DNA of 37,005 nucleotides from Nocardia paucivorans NBRC 100373 (GTDB lineage: Bacteria > Actinomycetota > Actinomycetes > Mycobacteriales > Mycobacteriaceae): NCBI RefSeq assembly GCF_000308675.1, contig NZ_BAGE01000037.1:1-37005 (forward strand), written 5' to 3'. Under the pieces are notes generated by a model. It had not been told where the DNA came from and did no database searches. It worked only from the letters and a program-made list of their open reading frames with translations. Below, piece by piece: positions 1 to 7,565 of the stretch. Numbering within the stretch: the first letter of the stretch is position 1; each line of letters begins with the position of its first letter. The position numbers and the translations under genes were made by a program.

Positions 1-960
1 CAGACGACGCAGATCCGCATCGCCCGAGCGGCCCTGCGCAACGGCGAAATCGAGGAGACGGAGTACCGCGCACGCATGCGGGCCGAGATCGCCGAGGTGA
101 TCGCCCTGCAGGAGAAGCTGGGGCTGGATGTCCTCGTGCACGGTGAACCCGAACGCAACGATATGGTGCAGTACTTCGCCGAGCAGTTGGACGGTTTCTG
201 CGTCACCGACAACGGGTGGGTGCAGTCGTACGGCAGTCGATGTGTGCGACCACCGATCCTCTACGGCGATGTGCGCCGGCCGAAGCCGATGACCGTCGAC
301 TGGATCGCCTACGCGCAGTCGCTGACGGATCGACCCGTGAAGGGCATGCTCACCGGTCCGGTGACGATGCTGGCGTGGTCGTTCGTGCGGGACGATCAGC
401 CACTGGCCGATTCGGCGAACCAGGTGGCCCTCGCCATTCGGGACGAGACGGTCGATCTACAGGGTGCCGGTATCCGCATCATCCAGGTCGACGAGCCCGC
501 CCTGCGTGAGCTGCTCCCGTTGCGGGCGGCCGACCGGCCCGCCTACCTCGGCTGGGCGGTCGGGGCGTTCCGGCTCGCCACCTCCGGGGTTGCCGACTCC
601 ACCCAGATCCACACCCATCTGTGCTACTCGGAGTTCGGGGAGGTGATCGACGCCATCGCCGAGCTGGACGCGGACGTGACATCGCTCGAGGCGGCCCGTT
701 CCCATATGGAGGTGCTCGACGATCTGAACGCGGTCGGCTTCGATCTCGGGGTCGGTCCAGGGGTCTACGATATCCACTCCCCGCGAGTACCGAGCGTGGC
801 GGAAATCGAGACCTCGTTGCGCAAGGCGCTCGAAGCCGTTCCGGCGGAACGGCTGTGGGTCAACCCCGACTGCGGGCTCAAGACCCGAGGGTGGGCGGAG
901 GTCGAGGCGGCGCTGCACAACCTCGTGGAAGCGGCGCGGCTCGTCCGCGCGGATCTGTGA
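1..960 (+). CDS. metE: Cobalamin-independent methionine synthase MetE, C-terminal part (5' end outside window)
   Basis: The gene is open from base 1 and encodes the last 319 residues of 5-methyltetrahydropteroyltriglutamate-homocysteine S-methyltransferase, which makes methionine without B12. The fragment begins in the QTTQIR stretch that opens the catalytic C-terminal barrel. It then has [13 protein letters not shown] (homocysteine-binding region), QVDEPALRE, the zinc-ligand segment [10 protein letters not shown] (His and Cys) and the final zinc cysteine in [11 protein letters not shown]. All key zinc ligands are therefore present. Full-length MetE is about 750 residues, so roughly 40% is visible. 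A perfect hairpin follows the stop by 22 bases. The next gene, gntK, is about 330 bases away and probably separately transcribed. Mycobacterial metE is often under a cobalamin riboswitch; its leader lies outside this window, but a B12 importer with such a riboswitch lies 3 kb downstream. Confidence 0.97.
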   Translation, partial: QTTQIRIARAALRNGEIEETEYRARMRAEIAEVIALQEKLGLDVLVHGEPERNDMVQYFAEQLDGFCVTDNGWVQSYGSRCVRPPILYGDVRRPKPMTVDWIAYAQSLTDRPVKGMLTGPVTMLAWSFVRDDQPLADSANQVALAIRDETVDLQGAGIRIIQVDEPALRELLPLRAADRPAYLGWAVGAFRLATSGVADSTQIHTHLCYSEFGEVIDAIAELDADVTSLEAARSHMEVLDDLNAVGFDLGVGPGVYDIHSPRVPSVAEIETSLRKALEAVPAERLWVNPDCGLKTRGWAEVEAALHNLVEAARLVRADL

Positions 961-981
961 CACCACCCCGATCGGCATCGG

Positions 982-1009
982 GTGCGGCGCGTCGACCGGC
1001 GCGCCGCAC
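982..1009 (+). terminator. Hairpin after metE
   Basis: A perfect 10-bp inverted repeat (GTGCGGCGCG at 982-991, CGCGCCGCAC at 1000-1009) with an 8-base loop starts 22 bases after the metE stop. There is no T-tract, which is common for actinobacterial terminators. The remaining bases to gntK (1010-1289) hold no gene I can support. Confidence 0.6.
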
Positions 1010-1289
1010 TCGCGGGTCGACACCGGGACTCTGGCGTTATCACCGGGAAACGTGCCGTGACAGCTCGGAACCCGACCTGGCGCGGTCGCGTCCTGTTACG
1101 ATTCGCCGGTGATCTCGACGGTCGTGTGGGGGCCGCGAAGTGGGATGGCGCTGGGATCGGCCCCCGGATACGCCGAACGTCATGTCCTCGGCCACGATTT
1201 TGTTGGTGTATGCCTCGGTTGCCGTCCCGGCACCGGTGGCCGGTAGGGGTCGGGCCGTGGTCTCGAAGGCGACGACGGATCGGACCCGG

Positions 1290-1814
1290 ATGCCGTATGT
1301 CGTCGTGATGGGAGTGGCGGGGACCGGTAAGACGACGATCGGTCGGATGCTCGCCGGTCGGCTCGATGTCCCGTTTGCCGACGCGGACGATTTCCATCCG
1401 CAGGCCAATATTGCCAAGATGGCCGCCGGTATTCCGCTGGACGACGCCGACCGAGCGTCCTGGCTCGCTTCTGTTGGTCACTGGTTGCGTGGCCGTGAGC
1501 AGGCGAGAACCGGCGCGGTGGTCGCCTGCTCGGCGCTCAAACGGAGCTATCGCGACATACTCCGGTCCTTCGTAACCGATATCTATTTCCTGCACCTGAC
1601 GGCCGACCGCTCGGTGCTGCTCGAGCGGCTCTCGGCTCGCCGCGGCCATTTCATGCCCGTCTCGTTGTTGGATTCGCAACTCGCCGCGCTCGAACCGCTT
1701 CAAACGGGGGAATGGGGCACCGCCGTCCATGTTGCCCGACCGTCCGCCGAGATCCTCGAGGTGGCCGTCGCCCACCTCGAGGAACACATCGACCCGCCCG
1801 CTACCGGACGGTAG
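1290..1814 (+). CDS. gntK: Gluconokinase (GntK/shikimate kinase-like fold)
   Basis: A 174-residue P-loop kinase that phosphorylates D-gluconate to 6-phosphogluconate in the cytoplasm, feeding the pentose phosphate pathway. The Walker A motif GVAGTGKTT is at residues 8-16. The gluconokinase signature FADADDFHPQANIAKMAAG follows, then CSALKRSYRDILR and the lid segment LERLSARRGHFMPVSLLDSQ. Length and motif order fit the thermoresistant gluconokinase family. I chose ATG 1290 because it places the P-loop at the usual distance from the N-terminus. A GTG at 1257, with a G-rich stretch before it, would add 11 residues and cannot be excluded. No gluconate permease or GntR regulator is adjacent, so the gene seems to stand alone. 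It converges on the Nudix gene. Confidence 0.93.
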   Translation: MPYVVVMGVAGTGKTTIGRMLAGRLDVPFADADDFHPQANIAKMAAGIPLDDADRASWLASVGHWLRGREQARTGAVVACSALKRSYRDILRSFVTDIYFLHLTADRSVLLERLSARRGHFMPVSLLDSQLAALEPLQTGEWGTAVHVARPSAEILEVAVAHLEEHIDPPATGR

Positions 1815-1861
1815 CGGATTTCCCTTGCGGGTTGCCGGGGCCGCGGCGTGGTATCGCTACG

Positions 1862-1911
1862 CCGATGGTCGGTGCCGCATCGGTTTCCGACTCGCGCCGG
1901 GACGGAAGCCG
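1862..1911. terminator. Possible bidirectional terminator between convergent gntK and Nudix genes
   Basis: Two overlapping inverted repeats occupy the 98-bp convergent gap: CCGATG (1862-1867) with CATCGG (1878-1883), and CGGTTTCCG (from 1881) with CGGAAGCCG ending about 1911, the latter with one G-T mismatch. The position suits a two-way terminator. The stems are short, so this is tentative. Confidence 0.3.
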
Positions 1912-1912
1912 A

Positions 1913-2350
1913 TCAGTTGCGCACGGTCTCCCGGTAGGTGTCCAGAATCTTGCGAATGGAAGAGGTGACGTGCAGATCGCCGTCCAACGAGGCCCAGAGA
2001 TATCCGGCGTGCGCGCTGAGCGCGATAGGGGCGGTGGCCGCGACCTCCACCGCGAAGTGCAGCCGCCGCACCGGCTTTCCGGCGGGGGACAGGTAGTCGA
2101 AATCCCCGATATGGTCGGCGATGCGGGTGACGGTCAATCCCGTTTCCTCGAAAACTCCACGCAGTACCGCCTGGGTGACGGATTCCCCCGGTGCCACGGT
2201 GGCGCCCGGCAGTTTGCAGGTGGGGCGGATGGGCCCCGTCGAATGGGGCTCGAGTAGCAGTATTTCTCCACCCCGGTCGATGATCGCACCGACTCGTATG
2301 CCGACACCGTCGATCTCGCCACGCGGTAGTGCTTCGTCGAACATGGACAT
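1913..2350 (-). CDS. Nudix-family protein with a degenerate Nudix box
   Basis: A 145-residue single-domain Nudix protein; active members hydrolyse nucleoside-diphosphate-linked substrates. The Nudix box is at residues 49-72: PGATVAPGES followed by RGVFEETGL. Two consensus positions differ. The glycine that normally starts the box is Ala50, and the glutamate of the R-E pair, a metal-site residue in active enzymes, is Gly65. The E68-E69 pair and the final G-L are kept. The arginine-glycine codons read CGT-GGA, one base from the consensus CGT-GAA. Start choice: ATG 2350 follows a weak GGTGGG; a GTG at 2371 would add 7 residues. Catalysis may be reduced or lost, so a ligand-binding role is possible. 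No partner gene is evident. Confidence 0.85.
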   Translation of the reverse strand: MSMFDEALPRGEIDGVGIRVGAIIDRGGEILLLEPHSTGPIRPTCKLPGATVAPGESVTQAVLRGVFEETGLTVTRIADHIGDFDYLSPAGKPVRRLHFAVEVAATAPIALSAHAGYLWASLDGDLHVTSSIRKILDTYRETVRN

Positions 2351-2371
2351 GGAAATCGTTGGACCCACCAC

Positions 2372-2855
2372 CCTCGATCAGGGCCGATATGCAGTCACGG
2401 CGATGAATCGATCATACGGTAATGCGCTCACCCGTCTGTACGGGTTCGCTGAATTCGTCGGCATCTTCGAGAAGGTGTCGAAGGTGGAAACCACTCCAGG
2501 ACAAGAGTATTCGTTGTGCGGATCCTCGAGTTGTCGGCCGGGCGGAGACTCGCGGAGGTGATGTCCCGGCGCCGGAACACAGGTGGTGCGAAGACGGGAC
2601 CGCGGTATCGGCGACCGCCGGTGAGCTCGAGAAGTCGTCCGTCATATCGGAAGGCAGTAGCAGAGATCGACCGGGCACGTTCGGCCGCCGCGATCCGGCG
2701 GCCGGAGTGAGACGTCGCCCCGGGGCCGTACCGCCTAGGGCGCGGGCGCCCGTTCGAGGGGGACCTCCCGCGAACACCAGGTCCGCGCTGCGCCGGAAGT
2801 GGTGAGGGGCGCGGTAACGTCGGGTCATCCGACGGCGTACCGAAGGAGTGGCACC
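2372..2855. other. Intergenic region without a supported gene
   Basis: About 480 bp lie between the divergent Nudix and universal stress protein genes. Open frames here have arginine/proline-rich, shadow-like composition and no recognisable domain. The only clear structure is a hairpin at 2682-2704 with an 8-bp perfect stem (CGGCCGCC / GGCGGCCG) and a 7-base loop. I found no convincing DosR-type or SigF-type promoter. Confidence 0.5.
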
Positions 2856-3767
2856 GTGAGTGGTCCCGGATACGGCGAACCACATCGGCTCGTTTCGGCG
2901 CCGGTTGTCGTCGGGGTCGACGGCACACCGGCCTCCGACGCGGCCGTGGTCTGGGCCGCCGGGACGGCCGCCGATCGGGGGCGCGGATTGCTGATCGTCC
3001 ATGGAATGAACCTCGCCGGTTTCGCTGCCGGGCCGGTCGACTTCGGAAGCCTCGATGCGGTGCGGGAGGTCGGTGCGCGGATCGTCGCGTCCGCGGCGGA
3101 ACTGGCGGCGCGTACCGCCCCCGGGGTGCCGGTAGAAACCGAGGAGAGCGCCGCCGAACCGAGTGATCTGCTGGTGGCGCGTTCCGCGTCCGCGCATCTG
3201 GTGGTGATCGGCGGTCCGGATGATCGGACCGGCCTGGGGCGACTCGGTTCGACGATGTACGCGGTCACCGCCCGTGCCTACGGTTCGGTGGTGGTGGTAC
3301 GCGGGACTTCCGGGGCGCCGCCCACGGGGCCGGTGGTGGTGGGGGTCGACGGGAGCCCGGTGAGTGACACCGCGGTCGAGGCCGCCTTCCACGAAGCGGC
3401 GTTGCGGGGTGCGAACCTGGTGGCCGTGTACGCCTGGTCCCACCCGTACGCGGGACGGTTCGACCGATTGTTGGAGAGCGTGGAGGGGGCCTTCGACGTG
3501 GCCGTTGTCGAGCGGGCCGTCCTCGCCGAGCGGTTGGCCGGACAGAAGGAGCGTTTTCCCGAGGTCAGGGTGTGGCACGAGGTTTTTCGCGGTACGCCGC
3601 GCGAACGACTGCTGGAATGGTCGCGGTCGGCGCAGTTGTTGGTTGTCGGCAGTCGTGGCCGCGGTGCCCTGACAGGCATGCTGCTGGGGTCCACCAGCGG
3701 CACGCTGATCCAGCGGGCCGAGTGCCCGGTGATGGTGGTGCGTCCCTCGGCGGTTTCCGGGCGCTGA
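2856..3767 (+). CDS. Tandem-domain universal stress protein (UspA family)
   Basis: A 303-residue cytoplasmic protein with two UspA domains in tandem, the arrangement common in mycobacterial and other actinobacterial stress proteins that bind ATP. Domain 1 begins VVVGVDGTPASDAA and domain 2 begins VVVGVDGSPVSDTA. The C-terminal domain keeps the full ATP-binding pattern G-x2-G-x9-G-S/T in GSRGRGALTGMLLGST. The equivalent loop of domain 1 is degenerate (GGPDDRTGLGRLGST, Asp where the second Gly should be), so probably only domain 2 binds nucleotide canonically. The GTG start at 2856 is set by a good AAGGAG site at 2843-2848. An upstream in-frame start exists but has no ribosome site. It is monocistronic in context. 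Confidence 0.93.
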   Translation: MSGPGYGEPHRLVSAPVVVGVDGTPASDAAVVWAAGTAADRGRGLLIVHGMNLAGFAAGPVDFGSLDAVREVGARIVASAAELAARTAPGVPVETEESAAEPSDLLVARSASAHLVVIGGPDDRTGLGRLGSTMYAVTARAYGSVVVVRGTSGAPPTGPVVVGVDGSPVSDTAVEAAFHEAALRGANLVAVYAWSHPYAGRFDRLLESVEGAFDVAVVERAVLAERLAGQKERFPEVRVWHEVFRGTPRERLLEWSRSAQLLVVGSRGRGALTGMLLGSTSGTLIQRAECPVMVVRPSAVSGR

Positions 3768-3812
3768 CCGCGAACAGGGCCCGATCCGTTGCGCGGGCAA
3801 CGTCTCCAATAT

Positions 3813-3876
3813 CTTCAAGAACGAGTGTCTTCAAGAACGAGTGCCTTCAAGAACGAGTGCCTTCGGGAACGGGCGA
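3813..3876. repeat. 16-bp tandem repeat, three near-identical units plus one degenerate unit
   Basis: The unit CTTCAAGAACGAGTGC occurs head to tail at 3813-3828 (last base T), 3829-3844 and 3845-3860. A diverged fourth copy, CTTCGGGAACGGGCGA, is at 3861-3876. The array lies in non-coding DNA between the stress protein and the cobalamin riboswitch, roughly 30-60 bases before the riboswitch begins. It could be a replication-slippage microarray or a set of protein-binding sites spaced about 1.5 helical turns apart. Confidence 0.9.
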
Positions 3877-3914
3877 TGCGGTTGTCGGTGTCGTCGAGCC
3901 GGTCGGTGTCGATA

Positions 3915-4106
3915 CTCGGCCGGTACATCTGCCCGGTGCCTCGCCCGCCCCGGGACGACGCCGATCCGGCCCGCCGGTAGAGTGGTGATTCCGATATCGG
4001 CGGGTGCGGGAATCCGGTGGGAATCCGGAACGGTCGCGCCACTGTGATCGCCCTTTTCGGGCGGAAGTCAGACCTCCCCCGCCGCAGTACCTGGAGAGGC
4101 CGCGAC
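3915..4106 (+). promoter_or_regulatory. Cobalamin (B12) riboswitch controlling the downstream ABC importer
   Basis: The conserved core of the cobalamin aptamer is readable. GGTGCC is at 3935-3940, GGGAATCCGGTGGGAATCC at about 4008-4026, then a GGTCGCGCCACTGT segment (the P5/L5 region) at 4032-4045, and a B12-box-like AAGTCAGACCTCC at about 4065-4077. The expression platform looks translational. L5 contains GTCGCG (4033-4038), the exact complement of CGCGAC (4101-4106). That hexamer sits between the ribosome site GGAGAGG (4093-4099) and the TTG start at 4107, so L5-L13 kissing would cover the start region when ligand is bound. The 5' limit is approximate. Confidence 0.9.
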
Positions 4107-5159
4107 TTGCCGCTACAGCGCCGTGAGCATTCACGTATCCGTACCCCGGTGGTTTCGATTCTGCTCGCCGGCCTGCTCTGTGCCGCCATGGTGTTGGCCA
4201 CGGGTTTCGGTGCCGAAACACTGCCGGTCGCCGCGGTGGTCGAGGTGCTCACCCACCGGTTCACCGGTGCTGTGGGCCCCGACCTCGGGCTGGACACCAT
4301 CGTCTGGCAATTGCGGGTGCCGCGCACCCTGCTGGCCGCCGTGGTGGGTGCCGGACTGGCCGTGGCGGGCGCGGCGATGCAGACACTGGTCCGCAATCCG
4401 CTCGCCGATCCGTTCCTGCTCGGCATCTCCTCGGGGGCGGGAGTGGGCGCGGCGGCGGTCGTCACCTCGGGGTTGTTTGCGGGTGCCGGGATCTGGGCGC
4501 TGTCCGGGGGAGCACTGGCAGGGGCCGCGGTGGCCGCGGGCCTCGTATTCGCGGTGACGGTGGCCCAGGGCGGGCTCACCCCCTTGCGATTGGTACTCAC
4601 CGGTACGGTACTGGGCTCGGCGTTCGCCGCATCGAGTAGCTACCTGGTGTACCGCTCGAGCGATCCGGCCGCCGCGCAGTCGGTGTTGTTCTGGTTGATG
4701 GGCAGCCTCGCAGGAGCGGATTGGACGCGTATCGGTCTGCCGATGACGGTGGTGGTGACGGCGACGTCGATATTGGTGGGGATGGCCGGTTGGTTGGATG
4801 CGTTGCATCTCGGCGCCGATACCGCGGCATCGGTCGGAGTGCCGGTCGCGAGGTTGCGGGCCGGACTGTATGTATTGCTGGCGGTGCTGGTCGGGGTGCT
4901 GGTGGCGGTTTCGGGTGGGATCGGGTTCGTCGGACTGGTGGTCCCACACGCGGCCCGGCTCGTGGTGGGGTCGCGACATCGTGTCCTGCTGCCGATCTGC
5001 GCGTTGGGTGGCGCGCTGTTCCTGGTCACCGCCGATGCCGCCGGACGGGTGCTGGTGCGACCGAGCGAGATTCCGGTCGGGGTGCTCACGGGCCTCATCG
5101 GAGCCCCGGTTTTCCTGCTCCTGATGGGGCGACGTCGTTACCGGTTCGGTGAAGCATGA
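4107..5159 (+). CDS. btuC: FecCD/BtuC-type ABC transporter permease, probable corrinoid importer
   Basis: A 350-residue integral membrane permease of the FecCD/BtuC family with about ten hydrophobic helices. The family signature is present: LRVPRTLLAAVVGAGLAVAG, then MQTLVRNPLADPFLLGISSG, and later GGIGFVGLVVPHAARLVVG (the segment that contacts the ATPase) and ending around PVFLLLMGRRR. The TTG start at 4107 is preferred because GGAGAGG lies 7 bases before it and the riboswitch kissing element falls exactly between the two. A longer frame opens upstream but runs through the riboswitch. The family also carries siderophores and haem; the cobalamin riboswitch is what points to B12 or another corrinoid. 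The stop overlaps the ATPase start (ATGA). Confidence 0.92.
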   Translation: MPLQRREHSRIRTPVVSILLAGLLCAAMVLATGFGAETLPVAAVVEVLTHRFTGAVGPDLGLDTIVWQLRVPRTLLAAVVGAGLAVAGAAMQTLVRNPLADPFLLGISSGAGVGAAAVVTSGLFAGAGIWALSGGALAGAAVAAGLVFAVTVAQGGLTPLRLVLTGTVLGSAFAASSSYLVYRSSDPAAAQSVLFWLMGSLAGADWTRIGLPMTVVVTATSILVGMAGWLDALHLGADTAASVGVPVARLRAGLYVLLAVLVGVLVAVSGGIGFVGLVVPHAARLVVGSRHRVLLPICALGGALFLVTADAAGRVLVRPSEIPVGVLTGLIGAPVFLLLMGRRRYRFGEA

Positions 5160-5977
5160 CCACCACGACGACCACACTGCCGGCCGACGGAACCGAATAT
5201 GCCGGGACGCTGACGGTGTCCGGTTTGTCCTGTGCCGCGGGTCGACGCACGGTTGTGACCGGTGTGGAGTTCATCGTGCGCGCTGGGGAGACCATCGGCA
5301 TCGTCGGCCCCAACGGCAGCGGTAAGACAACCCTGCTGCACGTGTTGGCCGGGGTGCGCAGGCCGATGTGCGGGGAGGTGCGGGTCGACGGTCGAGTGCT
5401 GCACGGACTCTCGGCTCGCCGCAGGGCCCGCACCGTAGCACTGGTGGCGCAGGACGAACGACCACCCGCGGATCTGTGTGCCGGCGAGGTGGTCGCACTG
5501 GGTCGCACCCCGTATCTGCCGCCGTGGGGCGCCGGTTCCGTGCGGGAGCGGCGCCTGGTCGTCGAGGCACTGGCCGCCGTGGATCTGCGCGGTGTCGCAG
5601 ACCGGCCGGTACATCGGCTCTCCGGTGGGGAGCGGCAACGAGTACTGCTGGCCCGGGCGCTGGTACAGCACACGCCGGTACTGCTCCTGGACGAACCCAC
5701 CAACCACCTCGACATCACCCATCGGCTCGAATTGCTGGACCTGGTGCGCACCCTGAAACGCACGGTGGTGCTGGCCCTGCACGATCTCACCCTCGCCGAT
5801 CGATACTGCGATCGTGTCCTGGTGCTGCAGGACGGTCGTGCTCATCCTCTGGAACCGCCCGAGACGGCGCTGAGCCCCGATGTGGTGGGCTCCGTGTTCG
5901 GTGTGCGCGCCACCCGGGTCCGGCATCCGGATACCGGTGAAAACCATCTGCTCATCACCCCTCGGGAGAAGTCGTGA
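5156..5977 (+). CDS. btuD: ABC transporter ATP-binding protein, probable corrinoid importer
   Basis: A 273-residue cytoplasmic ATPase that powers import by the permease just upstream. Walker A is GPNGSGKTT, the Q-loop is VAQDER, the ABC signature is LSGGERQRV, Walker B is VLLLDEP followed by TNHLD, and the switch histidine is in LALHDLTLADRYCDRV. These are typical of the FepC/BtuD subfamily. The ATG overlaps the permease stop by four bases and the gene's own stop overlaps the next start (GTGA), so all three genes should be translationally coupled and share the upstream riboswitch. The N-terminus starts with a run of six threonines, an unstructured extension with no obvious role. Confidence 0.95.
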   Translation: MTTTTTTLPADGTEYAGTLTVSGLSCAAGRRTVVTGVEFIVRAGETIGIVGPNGSGKTTLLHVLAGVRRPMCGEVRVDGRVLHGLSARRRARTVALVAQDERPPADLCAGEVVALGRTPYLPPWGAGSVRERRLVVEALAAVDLRGVADRPVHRLSGGERQRVLLARALVQHTPVLLLDEPTNHLDITHRLELLDLVRTLKRTVVLALHDLTLADRYCDRVLVLQDGRAHPLEPPETALSPDVVGSVFGVRATRVRHPDTGENHLLITPREKS

Positions 5978-7002
5978 AACCTTCCCTCCGTATAGCGGCC
6001 GTTCTCGCCGCGGCGACCGTCCTGGTGGGCGCGTGTACCGCTACGCCCGCGGAAATCGGTGGGCTCACCGTCCGCAACTGCGGGCGGGACGTGCGTTTTC
6101 CCGCTCCGGCGCAGCGGGTGTTCGTCAACGACAGCAATATGGTCTCGATGCTGCTCGCGCTCGGCGCGCACGAACAGGTGGTGGCCGTATCGAGCATGGA
6201 CAGCGATATCTCCACTCTACGTAGGCATTACGGTCCGGTGGTCGACGGGCTGAATCGGGTGGCGCGTGAATCTCCTTCTCGGGAAACGGTGTTGGCGCAG
6301 CGCCCGGATGTCGTGGTCGCGGGCTGGAACTACGGTTTCGACGAGACGAAGAACCTGACCCCGGAATCGCTGCGCGGGGACAGTATCGCGGCCTATGTGC
6401 TGACCGAGAGCTGCCGACAGCGGGCGGGGGAACGACCGCGTGGTGTGGTGGAACCATGGACGGCGCTGCGCGAGGATCTGACCAATCTCGGCGCCATCAC
6501 CGGGCGAGTCGAGCGCGCTACCGAACTGGTCGCCGATATCGACAACCGGCTCGCCGCCCTGGCCTCCGCGCCGAAACCCATCCGACCGCCGCGTATCTTC
6601 CTGTTCGACAGCGCGAGCGACACCATTCTGTCCAGTGGCCGGTTCGGCGGGCCACAGGCGGTGCTCACGGCTGCGGGTGGGCAGAATGTGACCGAGGACG
6701 TCGCCGACACCTGGACTCGGGTCTCCTGGGAACGGTTGGCGGCCGCCGACCCGGATGCGATCATGTTCGTCGACTACCCTCCGCAGTCGTTCGCGGACAA
6801 GGTCGCCCTGCTGCGCGCAAAACCCGGTATCAATCGTTTGCGCGCCGTCGTGGAGCAGCGTTTCTTCAACCTGCCCTACCCGATGTGGACCAGCGGGCCG
6901 CTCAATATCGATGCCGCCGAGCAGGTCCGCAAGCAGCTGGAACGGTGGAACCTCGTGCCCGCCTCCGCGATCGAGCCGCTCGGCGACGATGCCATCCGCT
7001 GA
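5974..7002 (+). CDS. btuF: Substrate-binding lipoprotein of the corrinoid ABC importer (BtuF-like)
   Basis: A 342-residue periplasmic-binding-protein-like lipoprotein (Peripla_BP_2 class). The N-terminus has a short basic segment, a hydrophobic stretch and a lipobox VGAC with Cys21 as the predicted lipidation site, so it should be anchored on the outer face of the membrane. The first lobe contains RVFVNDSNMVSMLLALG and RPDVVVAGWNYGF. The second lobe contains PRIFLFDSASDTIL and PDAIMFVDYPPQSF, in the usual two-lobe order of helical-backbone binding proteins. GTG 5974 overlaps the ATPase stop. Ligand identity (cobalamin or a related corrinoid) is inferred from the riboswitch, since binding residues cannot be judged from sequence alone. 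Confidence 0.9.
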   Translation: MKPSLRIAAVLAAATVLVGACTATPAEIGGLTVRNCGRDVRFPAPAQRVFVNDSNMVSMLLALGAHEQVVAVSSMDSDISTLRRHYGPVVDGLNRVARESPSRETVLAQRPDVVVAGWNYGFDETKNLTPESLRGDSIAAYVLTESCRQRAGERPRGVVEPWTALREDLTNLGAITGRVERATELVADIDNRLAALASAPKPIRPPRIFLFDSASDTILSSGRFGGPQAVLTAAGGQNVTEDVADTWTRVSWERLAAADPDAIMFVDYPPQSFADKVALLRAKPGINRLRAVVEQRFFNLPYPMWTSGPLNIDAAEQVRKQLERWNLVPASAIEPLGDDAIR

Positions 7003-7081
7003 GGTCGTCCCGAGGCCGGGAGTGTTCGACTGCCATCCGTCGGCCGAGCGATCGAGGATAGGGGATCGACGATGGTGAGTG

Positions 7082-7503
7082 TCACGATGTTCCCAGGTCC
7101 AGCAGGGTGATACCCGCGACAGCGATCCACGCGAGCCGGTCGATCAGCCCGATAAGGGCGATGCGGTTCGTTCTCTCGACGTTGTACGGACTCCTCGACG
7201 AGGAAACAACAGCAGTGCCGCGCCCAGGTATCCGAGCCAACCGTGCCAGTCGGCCAGGAGGCCGGTGCCGGTGCCCGCGATGCCGAAGGCGAGCAACGCC
7301 ACGGCGAGAAACACCTGATTGAACCCGAACAGCACATTGCTCAATGCCCACAGCCCCACCGTCGGGCCGCGACCGTGGGGTGCGGCCGCGGCCAGGTCGA
7401 ATGGAACAGTGGTGGGGCGAGGCGTTGGCGCTGCAATTGCTACGTCGGTGATCTCCTCCCGACGGATATGCCACTGCGGCGATATCTCGGCGGCGGTTGG
7501 CAT
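7082..7503 (-). pseudogene. Small membrane protein gene broken by a single frameshift
   Basis: From ATG 7503 the frame starts MPTAAEISPQWHIRREEI and continues into a membrane-protein-like stretch (GLWALSNVLFGFNQVFLAVA, then GLLADWHGWLGYLGAALLLF). It then runs into arginine-rich nonsense and stops at 7144. A second frame entered near 7190-7200 continues with sensible sequence, SPYNVERTNRIALIGLIDRL then AWIAVAGITLLDL, and stops at 7082. Joined, the two give one protein of about 140 residues with roughly three hydrophobic segments. One indel in the cctcgtcgaggag region explains the break. It may be a real pseudogene or an assembly error. I do not recognise the family. The gene is divergent from the PAP2 gene with 62 bp between starts. 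Confidence 0.6.
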
Positions 7504-7565
7504 CGGGTCCGCTACGGGGCCGTGTTGTGTCACTACCGAGCCCCTCAGGGGTGGAGACTGGATTG

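Noticed and set aside
2412..3818. A 468-codon minus-strand frame opposite the universal stress protein
   Set aside because: No domains, extreme Arg/Gly/His content; the plus-strand universal stress protein explains the region.
3813..3876. Tandem repeats considered as a CRISPR array
   Set aside because: Units abut with no spacers and are only 16 bp; no cas genes.
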